DNA from: Burkholderia diffusa
GTDB taxonomy: Bacteria; Pseudomonadota; Gammaproteobacteria; Burkholderiales; Burkholderiaceae
DNA: 64,000 nucleotides
Assembly: GCF_001718315.1 (NCBI RefSeq)
Contig: NZ_CP013364.1
Coordinates: 841,346-905,345 of the forward strand
Direction: 5' to 3'
Shown here: positions 17,887 through 25,999 of the stretch, piece after piece
Numbering within the stretch: position 1 is the first letter of the stretch
Layout: each line of letters begins with the position of its first letter
Made by a program: the position numbers and the translations under genes
The notes under the pieces: generated by a model
What the model was told of the DNA's origin: nothing
The model's database searches: none
What the model saw: the letters and a program-made list of their open reading frames with translations, nothing else

Positions 17887-18366
17887 ATGACTGGAAATTC
17901 GCATTCGAAACAAGGCGAGGACAGCGCGGTTACTAAGGATCCCTCCGGAAGTGGTTCTACTACTTTGGGTGATAACTCGCAGTCGGCGAATGTGCGAGAA
18001 AATTGGAACTCGGGCCACCCGGGCGGTGTCGGTGCGACCACTGGCCTGCCGGATAGCGCCGTATCGCTCGATGATCCAGCAGAGATTCCGGCAGGCTTGT
18101 CCGTTCTGGCGGGCGTAGTCCCTCAAGCGAACCTCCGCGGGCAGCTGAAGTGGAACGAGCAGAGCAGCGCGGAGGCTACGTCGGCTGCATCTGCAGCTAT
18201 CAACAATGCAGATCCCCTCCGTGGAAGCGCGACAATCGAAGATCCACCTGTCTACGCGCCTGTGAATCCGGATGCCGGTGATCCGATCAACCACTATGAC
18301 CCGGCCGGTGAAGGTCTGGCAAAGCCGGATAGCCTTGGACCGTTTGGGCGTGGTGGAGTTAACTGA
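17887..18366 (+). CDS. Small hydrophilic, Ser/Gly/Asn/Pro-rich protein of unknown function
   Basis: 159 residues from the ATG at 17887, chosen because GGAGGA lies 6 bases upstream; the open frame continues further 5' but that part reads as intergenic. The protein has no membrane segment, signal peptide or cysteine. It is low in complexity: an N-terminal Ser/Gly/Thr-rich part (residues 1-40), a middle with LDDPAEIPAGLSVLAGV, and an acidic Pro/Asp-rich C-terminus (DPPVYAPVNPDAGDP). It looks intrinsically disordered. I do not recognise it. It sits between the carbonic anhydrase and an IS256 fragment. Confidence 0.55.
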   Translation: MTGNSHSKQGEDSAVTKDPSGSGSTTLGDNSQSANVRENWNSGHPGGVGATTGLPDSAVSLDDPAEIPAGLSVLAGVVPQANLRGQLKWNEQSSAEATSAASAAINNADPLRGSATIEDPPVYAPVNPDAGDPINHYDPAGEGLAKPDSLGPFGRGGVN

Positions 18367-18474
18367 TCGAGCTGGTTGACTAATCAGCTACTCGACGTGA
18401 AGAACTGCAGGGTTGTGAGCGGCGGCCACGCCGGGTGGTGGCTGGCCGGTCGGCGCGGGAACGCGAGGCACCGG

Positions 18475-18696
18475 CTATTTCCTGCCCGTTACCAACGCGA
18501 TCGAGTCGCTGCACATGCAGCGTCGGAAGTTCATCAAGGCGCGCGGCCACTTCCGTTGGATGAGACCGTACTCAAACCGATCTGGCTGGCGGTGTGCGAC
18601 GTCGGAGCCAAGTACACCCGTTCCCGGCACGATTGGAAGAGCGCCATGATTCAGTTCGCGCTGCTTTACCCGGAACGGTTCAATATTGGAGTCTAA
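18475..18696 (+). mobile_element. IS256-family transposase C-terminal fragment, frameshifted
   Basis: One frame reads VTNAIESLHMQRRKFIKARGHF and, after a one-base slip near 18552, the next reads PLDETVLKPIWLAV through HDWKSAMIQFALLYPERF to a stop at 18696. These match the conserved end of IS256/Mutator transposases (TNAIESLN-QLRKV, GHFP-DEA, W--A--QFAI-Y--RF). The 5' three-quarters of the gene are missing, so it cannot be active. With the IS3 fragment at 9395 it marks past rearrangement of this stretch. Confidence 0.78.
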
Positions 18697-18753
18697 ATCT
18701 CAACCGGCATCACACACGATATTCCGGATACCTCCCATGCGAGATCGGTGTTG

Positions 18754-18778
18754 GCGTGCTCGGGAACCCCGAGCACGC
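18754..18778 (-). terminator. Hairpin at end of DUF4396 gene
   Basis: Perfect 11-base arms GCGTGCTCGGG / CCCGAGCACGC with a 3-base loop, directly beyond the stop of the minus-strand gene that ends at 18780. It lacks a U-run but is the strongest stem in the area. Confidence 0.55.
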
Positions 18779-18779
18779 G

Positions 18780-19493
18780 TTACATCTGCTCCTTTACGCC
18801 CGTTCGGACAAGCCACCAATTGATCGGATAGCTCGTCGCGAATCCGGCCAGCATCGCGAGCTGCATCGCAAACCAGAATTCGGGGCTATCGACCGGAGCG
18901 ATCCCGCCGTACATGCGACCTAGCCAACGGAACTGGATTACCGCCATGAGTCCATACATGCCGATCTGCCATGCCGCAATCGACATGATGTCGGCTTTGA
19001 GCGCTGCCCGGAGTCCCTGGAGCATCGAAAGATGCCGCATTGGCTTGATGGTGAAATACTGGAAAAGGATCCCGAGCAGGAAGGCCAGGATGAAGTCGAG
19101 GATCCAGACCGCGAAGGTTTTCTCCGCAAAGACGGAATGCCAGCCGAGCCACACCGCCAAAGTGGGAAACAGCAGCGCCGCCCATTCAGCAATGATGTCG
19201 CCGAGCGTACAGCCGGCACCGCAATGGCTTGTCCCTTTCATGACGATCACCGGAAACGTTCCGGCGGCATTCCGACGCTCGTCCTTCGAAACATTCCTCC
19301 CCCACGAGTAGTAGGCGGCGACCCAAAGTACAGTTCCGAACAATGTGGTTAGTGGCCATACGAGATTCATGATCCACGCCGCCTGTGGATGTTTGACTTC
19401 ATCTGTGGCGATAACGGCCGCACACGTTATGCCGAGGACAATCCACGCAATGGAGAGTGCGTGGAGCCATGACGGAAAATTGCCGAAAGCCAT
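18780..19493 (-). CDS. DUF4396 integral membrane protein
   Basis: 237 residues from an ATG at 19493 (MAFGNFPSWLHALSIAWIVL). Several hydrophobic helices are visible: about residues 8-30, 42-63, 100-120 (IIAEWAALLFPTLAVWLGWH), 130-150, 170-190 and 205-225. A conserved-looking SHCGAGCTLGD motif with paired cysteines sits near residue 92 just before a membrane helix, and the C-terminus contains YPINWWLVRTGVKEQM. This is the DUF4396 pattern; function is unknown, and a metal or small-molecule transport role is only a guess from the Cys/His motif. The open frame extends upstream, but that part overlaps a decayed cytochrome b561 gene in another frame. Confidence 0.75.
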   Translation of the reverse strand: MAFGNFPSWLHALSIAWIVLGITCAAVIATDEVKHPQAAWIMNLVWPLTTLFGTVLWVAAYYSWGRNVSKDERRNAAGTFPVIVMKGTSHCGAGCTLGDIIAEWAALLFPTLAVWLGWHSVFAEKTFAVWILDFILAFLLGILFQYFTIKPMRHLSMLQGLRAALKADIMSIAAWQIGMYGLMAVIQFRWLGRMYGGIAPVDSPEFWFAMQLAMLAGFATSYPINWWLVRTGVKEQM

Positions 19494-19662
19494 CGCTGAA
19501 CCTTGAGTCGAGAACGAGTGGATGTGTGCCGATGCCTCGAAGGAGGCTAGAGGTCCGGCAGAGCAACACATGTTCCTCGACAGGCGTGTCAAGGATCTCG
19601 GCATCCCCCCGTACGCGGCAGTGAACCCGGGGAATAGGCTTCGCTTGCAGGGCTGGCCGGCG

Positions 19663-19880
19663 CATGTCGGCCACGGCAGGATGGGGAAGAATGTTTCCCC
19701 TTCGGATCGCCCGATGCGCCAGCGCGCCGAGCACGTGGATGGCGACCAATGCGGCAAGTCGATATGCCGTCAGTGCGCGCAGTTCCCTAGCCCCGGCGAC
19801 AGGGCGCGACTTTTCTGCACCAGCGTCGGCAACGAAAAGAATCCGAAGCGACTGGCGGGGTACCCGGCGGCGTTCGTGTT
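19663..19880 (-). pseudogene. Decayed cytochrome b561 gene (3' part, frameshifted)
   Basis: On the minus strand one frame reads NTNAAGYPASRFGFFSLPTLV (from 19880), like the SSA-G-PV-WFGLF-LP-LV segment of cytochrome b561. After a frameshift near 19785 another frame reads LTAYRLAALVAIHVLGALAH and HPAVADM (to 19663), matching the last helix with the haem-ligand His (ALVALHVLAALKHHF) and the C-terminal tail. The N-terminal two-thirds with the other haem ligands is missing. It is a non-functional remnant lying between the DUF4396 and XylX-like genes. Confidence 0.6.
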
Positions 19881-19902
19881 CAATTTGCAGAATCTACGAA
19901 TT

Positions 19903-20067
19903 TCAACACCCAGCCACACGTGCTTCCGCGGCAAAGACATTGGTGGAGACGATCGATCGCCAGGCAACCGGGACAGCGAAGCACGCAGCAACGATACCGA
20001 TGAACCCGATCGCGATGACGATGGCCGTCTGCATCGCAGGTCCAACGTGGCACCGGCTCTGCGTCAT
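19903..20067 (-). CDS. Possible small single-TM protein (uncertain)
   Basis: A 54-codon frame whose ATG (20067) overlaps the stop of the XylX-like gene as ATGA. It contains one strongly hydrophobic helix (AIVIAIGFIGIVAACFAVPV, about residues 14-33). The overlap suggests translational coupling, but ATGA junctions arise by chance, there is no ribosome site, and the gene runs into a pseudogene area. No family is recognised. It could equally be a relic. Confidence 0.25.
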   Translation of the reverse strand: MTQSRCHVGPAMQTAIVIAIGFIGIVAACFAVPVAWRSIVSTNVFAAEARVAGC

Positions 20068-21245
20068 GCGCTCAGCAATCCACGTGCGGTCAGGTTCGCG
20101 TACAGCGCGCGCACACCGAAGGTCCACGGCTCGATCTCCGTGCACAGCCGCACGGTGTTGACGAGCGCACCGAGCGAGGGCGTCGAGATGGTCACGCGGT
20201 CGCCCAAATGGTGCGTGAAGCCGCCGCCGGGCGTGTCGCGATCCTGGAGCGGCGAGAACATCGTGCCGAGAAACAGCATGAAGCCGTCCGGATATTGATG
20301 ATGCGCGCCGCAGGTCTGTGCGACGAGGTTGGCCGGATCCCGGCTGATCTCGCGCATGTGGCTGATCCCGTCGAGCACGAAGCCGTCGTCCGCGCCGTCG
20401 ACGCGCAGCGACACGCTCGCCTGCCGCACGCTGTCGAGCGTGAAGCTGTCGTCGAACAGCCGCACGAACGGACCGATCGCGCACGAGCCGTTGTTGTCCT
20501 TGCATTTGCCGAGCAGCAGCGCGGAGCGGCCTTCGATGTCGCGCAGGTTCACGTCGTTGCCGAGCGTCGCGCCGACCGGTCTGCCGTCGCTGCCGACCGC
20601 CAGCACGATCTCCGGCTCCGGGTTGTTCCATACCGACACGGGCAGCAGACCGACGTCCGCACCGAAGCCGACCGCCGACATCGGTTGCGACTTCGAGAAC
20701 ACTTCGGCGTCCGGACCGATTCCGACCTCCATGTATTGCGACCACGCGCCGCGGCGCTCGAGTTCCGCTTTGAGCCGTATCGCGGCTTCCGAGCCCGGCT
20801 CGATTTTCGACAGGTCGGTGCCGATGGTCGCGGCAATCGTTTCGCGCACCTGCTGCGCCTTGGCCGGATCGCCGCCGGCCTGCTCCTCGATCACGCGTTC
20901 AATCAGGCTGACGGCAAACGTGACGCCGCAGGCCTTGATGGCCTGCACGTCGCACGGCGCGAGCAGGCGCGTGGCGTCGCGCGTGCCGTCCAGCGCCGCC
21001 TGCAGCAGCGGCTCGACGCGGCCGAGCGGCTCTCCGGGCGCGGCGCGGGCGATGTCGACCGCATCGGGGCGATCGAACAGGTCCGCGGTGGTCGGCACGG
21101 TGCGCGTGATGTCGAATACCTCGCCGCTGCGCACGGCGACGACGCTCGGTCCCGCCGGGGCAACGTCGTGGCGCCACACGCGACCGATCAGCAACGCGTG
21201 GGCGAGGTCGTGCGGCAGGCAATCGGAAACGGAAAGAGTACGCAT
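20064..21245 (-). CDS. xylX: Fumarylacetoacetate hydrolase-family dehydratase, XylX-like
   Basis: Predicted to convert 2-keto-3-deoxy-pentonate (from D-xylonate or L-arabonate) to alpha-ketoglutarate semialdehyde in the Weimberg-type route. 393 residues, as in Caulobacter XylX. C-terminal FAH-fold landmarks: the metal-ligand Glu pair in VSVWNNPEPEIVLAV and the Asp in LGNDVNLRDIEG (about residue 235), with KCKDNNGSCAIGP and GTMFSPLQDRD following. It is downstream of the XylD-like dehydratase in the same orientation, 41 bases apart. The pentonate stereochemistry is not decidable from sequence, and a semialdehyde dehydrogenase is not in the window. Confidence 0.82.
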   Translation of the reverse strand: MRTLSVSDCLPHDLAHALLIGRVWRHDVAPAGPSVVAVRSGEVFDITRTVPTTADLFDRPDAVDIARAAPGEPLGRVEPLLQAALDGTRDATRLLAPCDVQAIKACGVTFAVSLIERVIEEQAGGDPAKAQQVRETIAATIGTDLSKIEPGSEAAIRLKAELERRGAWSQYMEVGIGPDAEVFSKSQPMSAVGFGADVGLLPVSVWNNPEPEIVLAVGSDGRPVGATLGNDVNLRDIEGRSALLLGKCKDNNGSCAIGPFVRLFDDSFTLDSVRQASVSLRVDGADDGFVLDGISHMREISRDPANLVAQTCGAHHQYPDGFMLFLGTMFSPLQDRDTPGGGFTHHLGDRVTISTPSLGALVNTVRLCTEIEPWTFGVRALYANLTARGLLSA

Positions 21246-21286
21246 GGTCAGCTCGGCAAGTGTCGTGGAACGGTTGGATCAGTGCG

Positions 21287-23068
21287 TCAGTGTGAATGGC
21301 GCGGGTTGCCGCGCTGCTCGATCACCTTCAGGTACAGCGTGGCCGGTTCGAGACAGCCGCCGGTGGACAGTTGGCCCACGAAGCGGCGATAGAGTTCCTG
21401 CCACGGCGTTTGCGCTTGCGGCACCGCGTTGCTCGCCGCGTCGTGGCGGCGTGCGAGTTCGTCGCTGTCGACGAGCACGTCCACGGTGCGCCGATTCAGG
21501 TCCACGCGGATCCGGTCGTTCGTGCGCAGCAGCGCGAGACCGCCGCCCACCGCGGCCTCCGGCGACACGTTCAGGATCGACGGGCTGGCCGACGTGCCGC
21601 TCTGGCGTCCGTCTCCGATACACGGCAGCGACGTTACGCCGCGCTTGATCAGATCGGCGGGCGGCGCCATGTTGACGACTTCCGCGCTGCCGGGATAGCC
21701 GACCGTGCCGCAGCCGCGGATCACCAGGATGCAGCGTTCGTCGATTTCGAGCTGAGGATCGTTGATGCGGGCGTGGTAATCCTCCGGGCCTTCGAACACG
21801 ATCGCGCGTGCTTCGAACGTATTCTCCGCGCCGGGCTCGGCAAGATAGGTCCGGCGGAACGCATCGCCGACCACCGACATCTTCATGATCGCACTGTCGA
21901 AGAAGTTGCCCGACAGCACCATGAAGCCGGCGCCGTGCTTGAGCGGGGCGTCCGGTGTGCGGATCACGTCGCGATCGGCATCCTGCGCGGTGTCGGCAAT
22001 GGCACCGATCGGCCGGCCGGATACGGTCAGGCAGTCGCGCCGCAGCAGTCCGCCCGCATCGAGCTGGCGCAGCACCGCAGGCACGCCGCCGGCGCGGTGG
22101 AAGCTCTCGCCGAGATATTCGCCGGCCGGCATGCAGTTGACGAGCAGCGGCACGGATTCGCCGAAACGCTGCCAGTCGTCGAGACTCAGTTCGACGCCCA
22201 TGTGGCGCGCGATCGCGATCAGGTGCGGCGGGCAGTTGGTCGATGCGCCGAGCGCGGACGCGACGACGATCGCGTTTTCGAATGCCGCGCGCGTCATGAT
22301 CTGCGACGGACGCAGGTCTTCTCGAACGAGTTCGACGGCGCGCTTGCCCGTTGCGTAAGCCATTTGGCCGCGCTCGCGGTACGCGGCCGGAATGCTCGCG
22401 CAGCCGGGCAGCGACATGCCCAGCGCCTCGGCCAGGCTGTTCATCGACAGCGCCGTGCCCATGGTGTTGCAATGGCCGATCGACGGCGACGATGCCGTGG
22501 TCAGCTGCATGAAGCCTTCGTAGTCGATATCGCCGGCGGCCAGCAGATTGCGCGCGTGCCAGATCACGGTGCCCGAGCCGACGCGTTTGCCTTCGTGCCA
22601 GCCATCGAGCATCGGGCCGCCGGACAGCACGATCGCCGGCAGGTCGACGGTGGCCGCGGCCATCAGGCACGCGGGGGTGGTCTTGTCGCAGCCGGTCGTC
22701 AGCACCACGCCATCGAGCGGAAACCCGTGCAGTACTTCCACGAGCCCGAGATATGCGAGGTTGCGGTCGAGTGCGGCGGTGGGCCGGCGGCTCTGCTCGG
22801 CGAGCGGATGCACGGGGAATTCCATCGGAATGCCGCCCGCGTCTCGGATGCCCGCCCTGGTGCGCTCGGCCAGCTCGATGTGATGACGGTTGCATGGCGC
22901 GAGGTCGCTGCCCGTCTGCGCGATACCGATGATCGGGCGCCCCGACTGCAGTTCCTCGCGCGTGAGCCCGTAGTTCATGAAGCGCTCGACGTAGAGCGCG
23001 GTCATGTCTGCATGCGCAGGGTCGTCGAACCACTCCTGGCTACGCAGACGGCGAGGGGTTTGTGACAT
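21287..23068 (-). CDS. xylD: IlvD/Edd-family pentonate dehydratase, XylD-like
   Basis: Fe-S/Mg-dependent dehydration of D-xylonate (or L-arabonate) to the 2-keto-3-deoxy acid. 593 residues, matching Caulobacter XylD in length and in segments such as IGIAQTGSDLAPCN, PMEFPVHP, TTGCDKTTPA, GHCNTMGTA and the ending PRHSH. The three cysteines in APCN, TGCDK and GHCN are the expected 2Fe-2S ligands. The C-terminal half has the barrel signature ILVIRGCGTVGYPGSAEV and GDGRQSGTSASPSILN. It starts at 23068; a GTTACCGGTAAC palindrome lies 48-59 bases upstream, consistent with control by the neighbouring LacI-type repressor. Confidence 0.88.
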   Translation of the reverse strand: MSQTPRRLRSQEWFDDPAHADMTALYVERFMNYGLTREELQSGRPIIGIAQTGSDLAPCNRHHIELAERTRAGIRDAGGIPMEFPVHPLAEQSRRPTAALDRNLAYLGLVEVLHGFPLDGVVLTTGCDKTTPACLMAAATVDLPAIVLSGGPMLDGWHEGKRVGSGTVIWHARNLLAAGDIDYEGFMQLTTASSPSIGHCNTMGTALSMNSLAEALGMSLPGCASIPAAYRERGQMAYATGKRAVELVREDLRPSQIMTRAAFENAIVVASALGASTNCPPHLIAIARHMGVELSLDDWQRFGESVPLLVNCMPAGEYLGESFHRAGGVPAVLRQLDAGGLLRRDCLTVSGRPIGAIADTAQDADRDVIRTPDAPLKHGAGFMVLSGNFFDSAIMKMSVVGDAFRRTYLAEPGAENTFEARAIVFEGPEDYHARINDPQLEIDERCILVIRGCGTVGYPGSAEVVNMAPPADLIKRGVTSLPCIGDGRQSGTSASPSILNVSPEAAVGGGLALLRTNDRIRVDLNRRTVDVLVDSDELARRHDAASNAVPQAQTPWQELYRRFVGQLSTGGCLEPATLYLKVIEQRGNPRHSH

Positions 23069-23113
23069 GGCGGGCTGTCTCCGAATGGGGCCGTGTTCAG
23101 TTTTTTTGCCGGA

Positions 23114-23130
23114 TAGTTACCGGTAACATT
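23114..23130 (-). promoter_or_regulatory. GntR-type (LacI-family) operator ahead of xylD
   Basis: TAGTTACCGGTAACATT contains the perfect 12-base palindrome GTTACCGGTAAC (23116-23127). It matches the E. coli gluconate-repressor operator ATGTTACCGGTAACAT and recurs upstream of the MFS gene. It lies about 50 bases before the dehydratase start. Confidence 0.75.
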
Positions 23131-23248
23131 CGCGTCGATGTTAGCACGGGATTTTCGCAAAGCGGAAGGGGAATCGTGCGTGCGGTGTCGCGAACCGCGC
23201 ATCGCGCGCGTACGCTTCCGCATGATGCTGCAAGCGCGCGTCAGCCCG

Positions 23249-24286
23249 TCACGCGCTTTCCCGGGCGACGATCGTGTAGTCGATGCGGATGCTTCGCGAC
23301 TCGATCCGTTCGCCGCCGTCGCGGGCCTGCAGCGCCGCGAGCAGCGCATCGCCGGTGCGCACGCCGATGCCGTATGCGTCGACCGATACGGTCGTGATGG
23401 TCGGGTGGCAGCATGCCGCCACCTCGAAGTTGCCGAAGCCGGCCACGGCGATGTCCGCGGGCACGGCCAGCCCGCGCCGGTGGCATTCCATGATCGCGCC
23501 GAATGCCGACATGTCGCTCACGCACATCACCGCGTCGGTGTCCGGCCACTGCTCGAGCAGTGCCGCCATGGCCGGGCCGCCGTGGCTCATCGTGATCGGC
23601 GAGTCGCCCAGCCGCACGATGCGCGGCTCACCCAACCCGAGCGCCTTGATTTCAGCCTGATATCCGTTGAGCCGGTCCTGGCCGCGCCGGTCCAGTACGC
23701 TCGCGCCGCCGAGAAAACCGATGCGCCGGTAGCCGCGCTGCGCGAGGTGCCGCACCATCGCGCGCGCGGCGCGGACGTTGGAGAAGCCCACCGCGGTGTC
23801 GATAGGGTGCTTGGGCAGGTCCCACATCTCGACCACCGGAATGGCCGAGCGCTCGAGCAGCTTGCGTGTCGCATCGGTATGTTGCGCACCCGTCAGCGCG
23901 ATGCAGCGCGGCTGGTGACGCAGCATCGAGCGCACCAGCCGCTCTTCGCGCTCCAGGTCGTAGTCGGTATCGCCGAGCAACAGTTGCAGTCCATGCGGCT
24001 CGAGCGCATCGGTCAGGCCACGCACCGTGTCCGAGAAATTGGAGCTCGACAGCGACGGCACCAGCACCGCGACAAACTCCGAGCGCCCCGACGATAGCGC
24101 GCCGGCGGCGGCATCGGCCACGTAGCCAAGCTGGTCGATGGCCCTGCAAACCCGCTCGCGTGTGTCGGCGGCCACGCTGTGGCCGGCAAGCACGCGCGAC
24201 ACGGTCATCTTGGACACGCCGGCCAGGCGCGCTACGTCGGACATGCGGGGCGGTCCGGCAGGCCGGACGGCGGTGGGGCTGGGCAT
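23249..24286 (-). CDS. LacI-family repressor, GntR (gluconate)-like
   Basis: 345 residues. N-terminal HTH SDVARLAGVSKMTVSRVLAG (residues 16-35) and hinge helix DAAAGALSSGRSEFV are canonical for LacI proteins; the rest is a type 1 periplasmic-binding fold (VLVPSLSSSNF, VMCVSDMSAFGAIMEC, VAGFGNFEVAACCHP). It is transcribed in the same direction as xylD/xylX but behind them on the map, and divergently from the MFS gene. Operators of the gluconate-repressor type flank it on both sides. The likely inducer is an aldonate or keto-deoxy-aldonate. Confidence 0.9.
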   Translation of the reverse strand: MPSPTAVRPAGPPRMSDVARLAGVSKMTVSRVLAGHSVAADTRERVCRAIDQLGYVADAAAGALSSGRSEFVAVLVPSLSSSNFSDTVRGLTDALEPHGLQLLLGDTDYDLEREERLVRSMLRHQPRCIALTGAQHTDATRKLLERSAIPVVEMWDLPKHPIDTAVGFSNVRAARAMVRHLAQRGYRRIGFLGGASVLDRRGQDRLNGYQAEIKALGLGEPRIVRLGDSPITMSHGGPAMAALLEQWPDTDAVMCVSDMSAFGAIMECHRRGLAVPADIAVAGFGNFEVAACCHPTITTVSVDAYGIGVRTGDALLAALQARDGGERIESRSIRIDYTIVARESA

Positions 24287-24438
24287 CGGAATCGCGATCG
24301 GAGAAAACCGGAAAGCCTACATCATAACGGCGCGAACGCCGCCTGCCGCACGGTTGTCGGGTCGACGCCCCGCACTAGGGAAACCACTCGTCGGTCAGGT
24401 CTTGAACCAGCATGTCCCAGCGTGCTACTTTCGCGTCT

Positions 24439-24450
24439 GTTACCGGTATC
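24439..24450 (+). promoter_or_regulatory. Second operator-like GTTACCGGTATC
   Basis: Eleven of twelve positions match the GTTACCGGTAAC palindrome found before xylD. It lies in the lacI/MFS divergent region, 51 bases before the next copy, a spacing compatible with looping or cooperative binding. Confidence 0.6.
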
Positions 24451-24500
24451 AACGTGCAGGTTGCCACCGTCGTTCCGTCGGCGGATTTTTTTGCACCGGA

Positions 24501-24516
24501 ATGTTATCGGTAACAT
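24501..24516 (+). promoter_or_regulatory. Third operator, ATGTTATCGGTAACAT
   Basis: Near-perfect 16-base palindrome with one mismatched pair, matching the E. coli GntR operator. It is 58 bases before the MFS start and suits repression of that gene. Confidence 0.72.
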
Positions 24517-24574
24517 GCGTGCATCCATGAAGCCGCCGGTACGAAGAAGACCTACACGATCAGGAGACAAACCG

Positions 24575-25918
24575 ATGCCATCCATAACACAGACCGCCGC
24601 CACGCCGGCGGTGGACTCGTCCGAAGACGCCCTCTATCGCAGGGTGATGCGCCGTATCCTGCCGTTGCTGCTGCTCTGCTACGTCGTCGCGTATCTGGAT
24701 CGCGTCAACGTCGGCTTCGCGAAGCTGCAGATGCTCGACGACCTGCGCCTGAGCGACGGCGTCTATGCGCTCGGCGCGAGCATTTTCTTCTGGGGCTATT
24801 TTCTGTTCGAGATGCCCAGCAACCTGTTGCTGCACCGTTACGGCGCCCGCTTCTGGATCGCGAGGATCATGATCACGTGGGGCATCGTGTCGTCATCGAT
24901 GGCGTTCATCGTGCCGCTGGCGCAGTTCTTTCACGTGCAGACGGCCACGATGTTCTACGCGCTGCGCTTTCTCCTCGGCCTGTGCGAGGCCGGCTTCTTT
25001 CCCGGCGTCATCCTGTACATGAACTACTGGTTTCCGGCACGCCGCCAGAGCGTCGCGATGTCGGGCTTCCTCGTCGCGATTCCGCTGAGCCTCACGCTCG
25101 GCAGCGTGGTGTCCGGCTGGCTGATGGAGCAGACACACGGGCTGTCCGGCATGAGCGGATGGCAATGGATGCTGCTGCTCGAAGGCCTGCCGTCGATCGT
25201 GGTGGCGTTCGTTGTGCTGGCCTTCCTGGGCGATGGCCCGGGGTCGGCGAAGTGGCTGTCGGCCGAGGAGAAGGGCGTGTTGTCGCGCAACCTCGAACGT
25301 GAGGCCGCGCACAAGTCGCACAGCATCGGGGCCGCGTTGCGCAGCCCGCGCGTGTGGCTGCTCACCTTCATCCTGCTGACCTTCAATACCGGCTTCTATG
25401 GGCTGGCGTTCTGGCTACCGTCGATCATCCGTGCATCGGGCGTGACAAGTCCGCTGCATATCGGGCTGCTGACCGCGATTCCGTACCTGATGGCCATCTT
25501 TGCGATGGTGTGGAATGCAGCGCACTCGCGCAAGACCGGCGAACGCCGGCTGCATGCGGCGATTCCCGCGTTCATCGGTGGCGTCGGCCTGATCCTGAGT
25601 GCGGCGTGTGCGCACAACGTGGCGCTGTCGATCCTGTTCCTGACCGTCGCAACCTGCGGGATCCTCGCGCTGATGCCGATCTACTGGACGTTCCCCGGCC
25701 AGATCCTGTCCGGCACGGCGGCGGCGGCCGGCATCGCGTTGATCAATTCGGTCGGGAACCTGTCGGGCTTCACGGGCTCGATGATCACCGGCATTGCGAA
25801 GGAAATGACCGGCAACATCAACAACGGCACCTATGCGCTGGGCGCGTGCCTGCTGGTCAGCTGTGCGCTGATCGCGCTGATTCCGCGCGCCATCCTGCAT
25901 CCGCCGGCCGAGCGGTAG
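24575..25918 (+). CDS. MFS transporter, aldonate/anion:cation symporter (ACS) family
   Basis: Predicted inner-membrane proton symporter for a sugar acid feeding the XylD/XylX pathway. 447 residues from the ATG at 24575 behind AGGAGA; twelve membrane helices are expected. ACS-family features: LLLLCYVVAYLDRVNVGFA in helix 1, EMPSNLLLHRYGARFWIARI after helix 2, and GLCEAGFFPGVILYMNYWFP in helix 5. Divergent from the LacI-type repressor with two GntR-type operators between them. Direct uptake of an aldonate would explain why no sugar dehydrogenase or lactonase accompanies this module. Confidence 0.9.
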   Translation: MPSITQTAATPAVDSSEDALYRRVMRRILPLLLLCYVVAYLDRVNVGFAKLQMLDDLRLSDGVYALGASIFFWGYFLFEMPSNLLLHRYGARFWIARIMITWGIVSSSMAFIVPLAQFFHVQTATMFYALRFLLGLCEAGFFPGVILYMNYWFPARRQSVAMSGFLVAIPLSLTLGSVVSGWLMEQTHGLSGMSGWQWMLLLEGLPSIVVAFVVLAFLGDGPGSAKWLSAEEKGVLSRNLEREAAHKSHSIGAALRSPRVWLLTFILLTFNTGFYGLAFWLPSIIRASGVTSPLHIGLLTAIPYLMAIFAMVWNAAHSRKTGERRLHAAIPAFIGGVGLILSAACAHNVALSILFLTVATCGILALMPIYWTFPGQILSGTAAAAGIALINSVGNLSGFTGSMITGIAKEMTGNINNGTYALGACLLVSCALIALIPRAILHPPAER

Positions 25919-25999
25919 GCCGCTTGAGGTACCGCCGCGGCGCGGCGGCGTGTGCGGCCGACGGATCGCCGGGTGCCCCGTGTCCGGCGTCGCACTCCC

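Noticed and set aside
19522..20298. Plus-strand ORF of 258 codons
   Set aside because: It lies opposite the cytochrome b561 remnant and the XylX C-terminus, and its composition is shadow-like.
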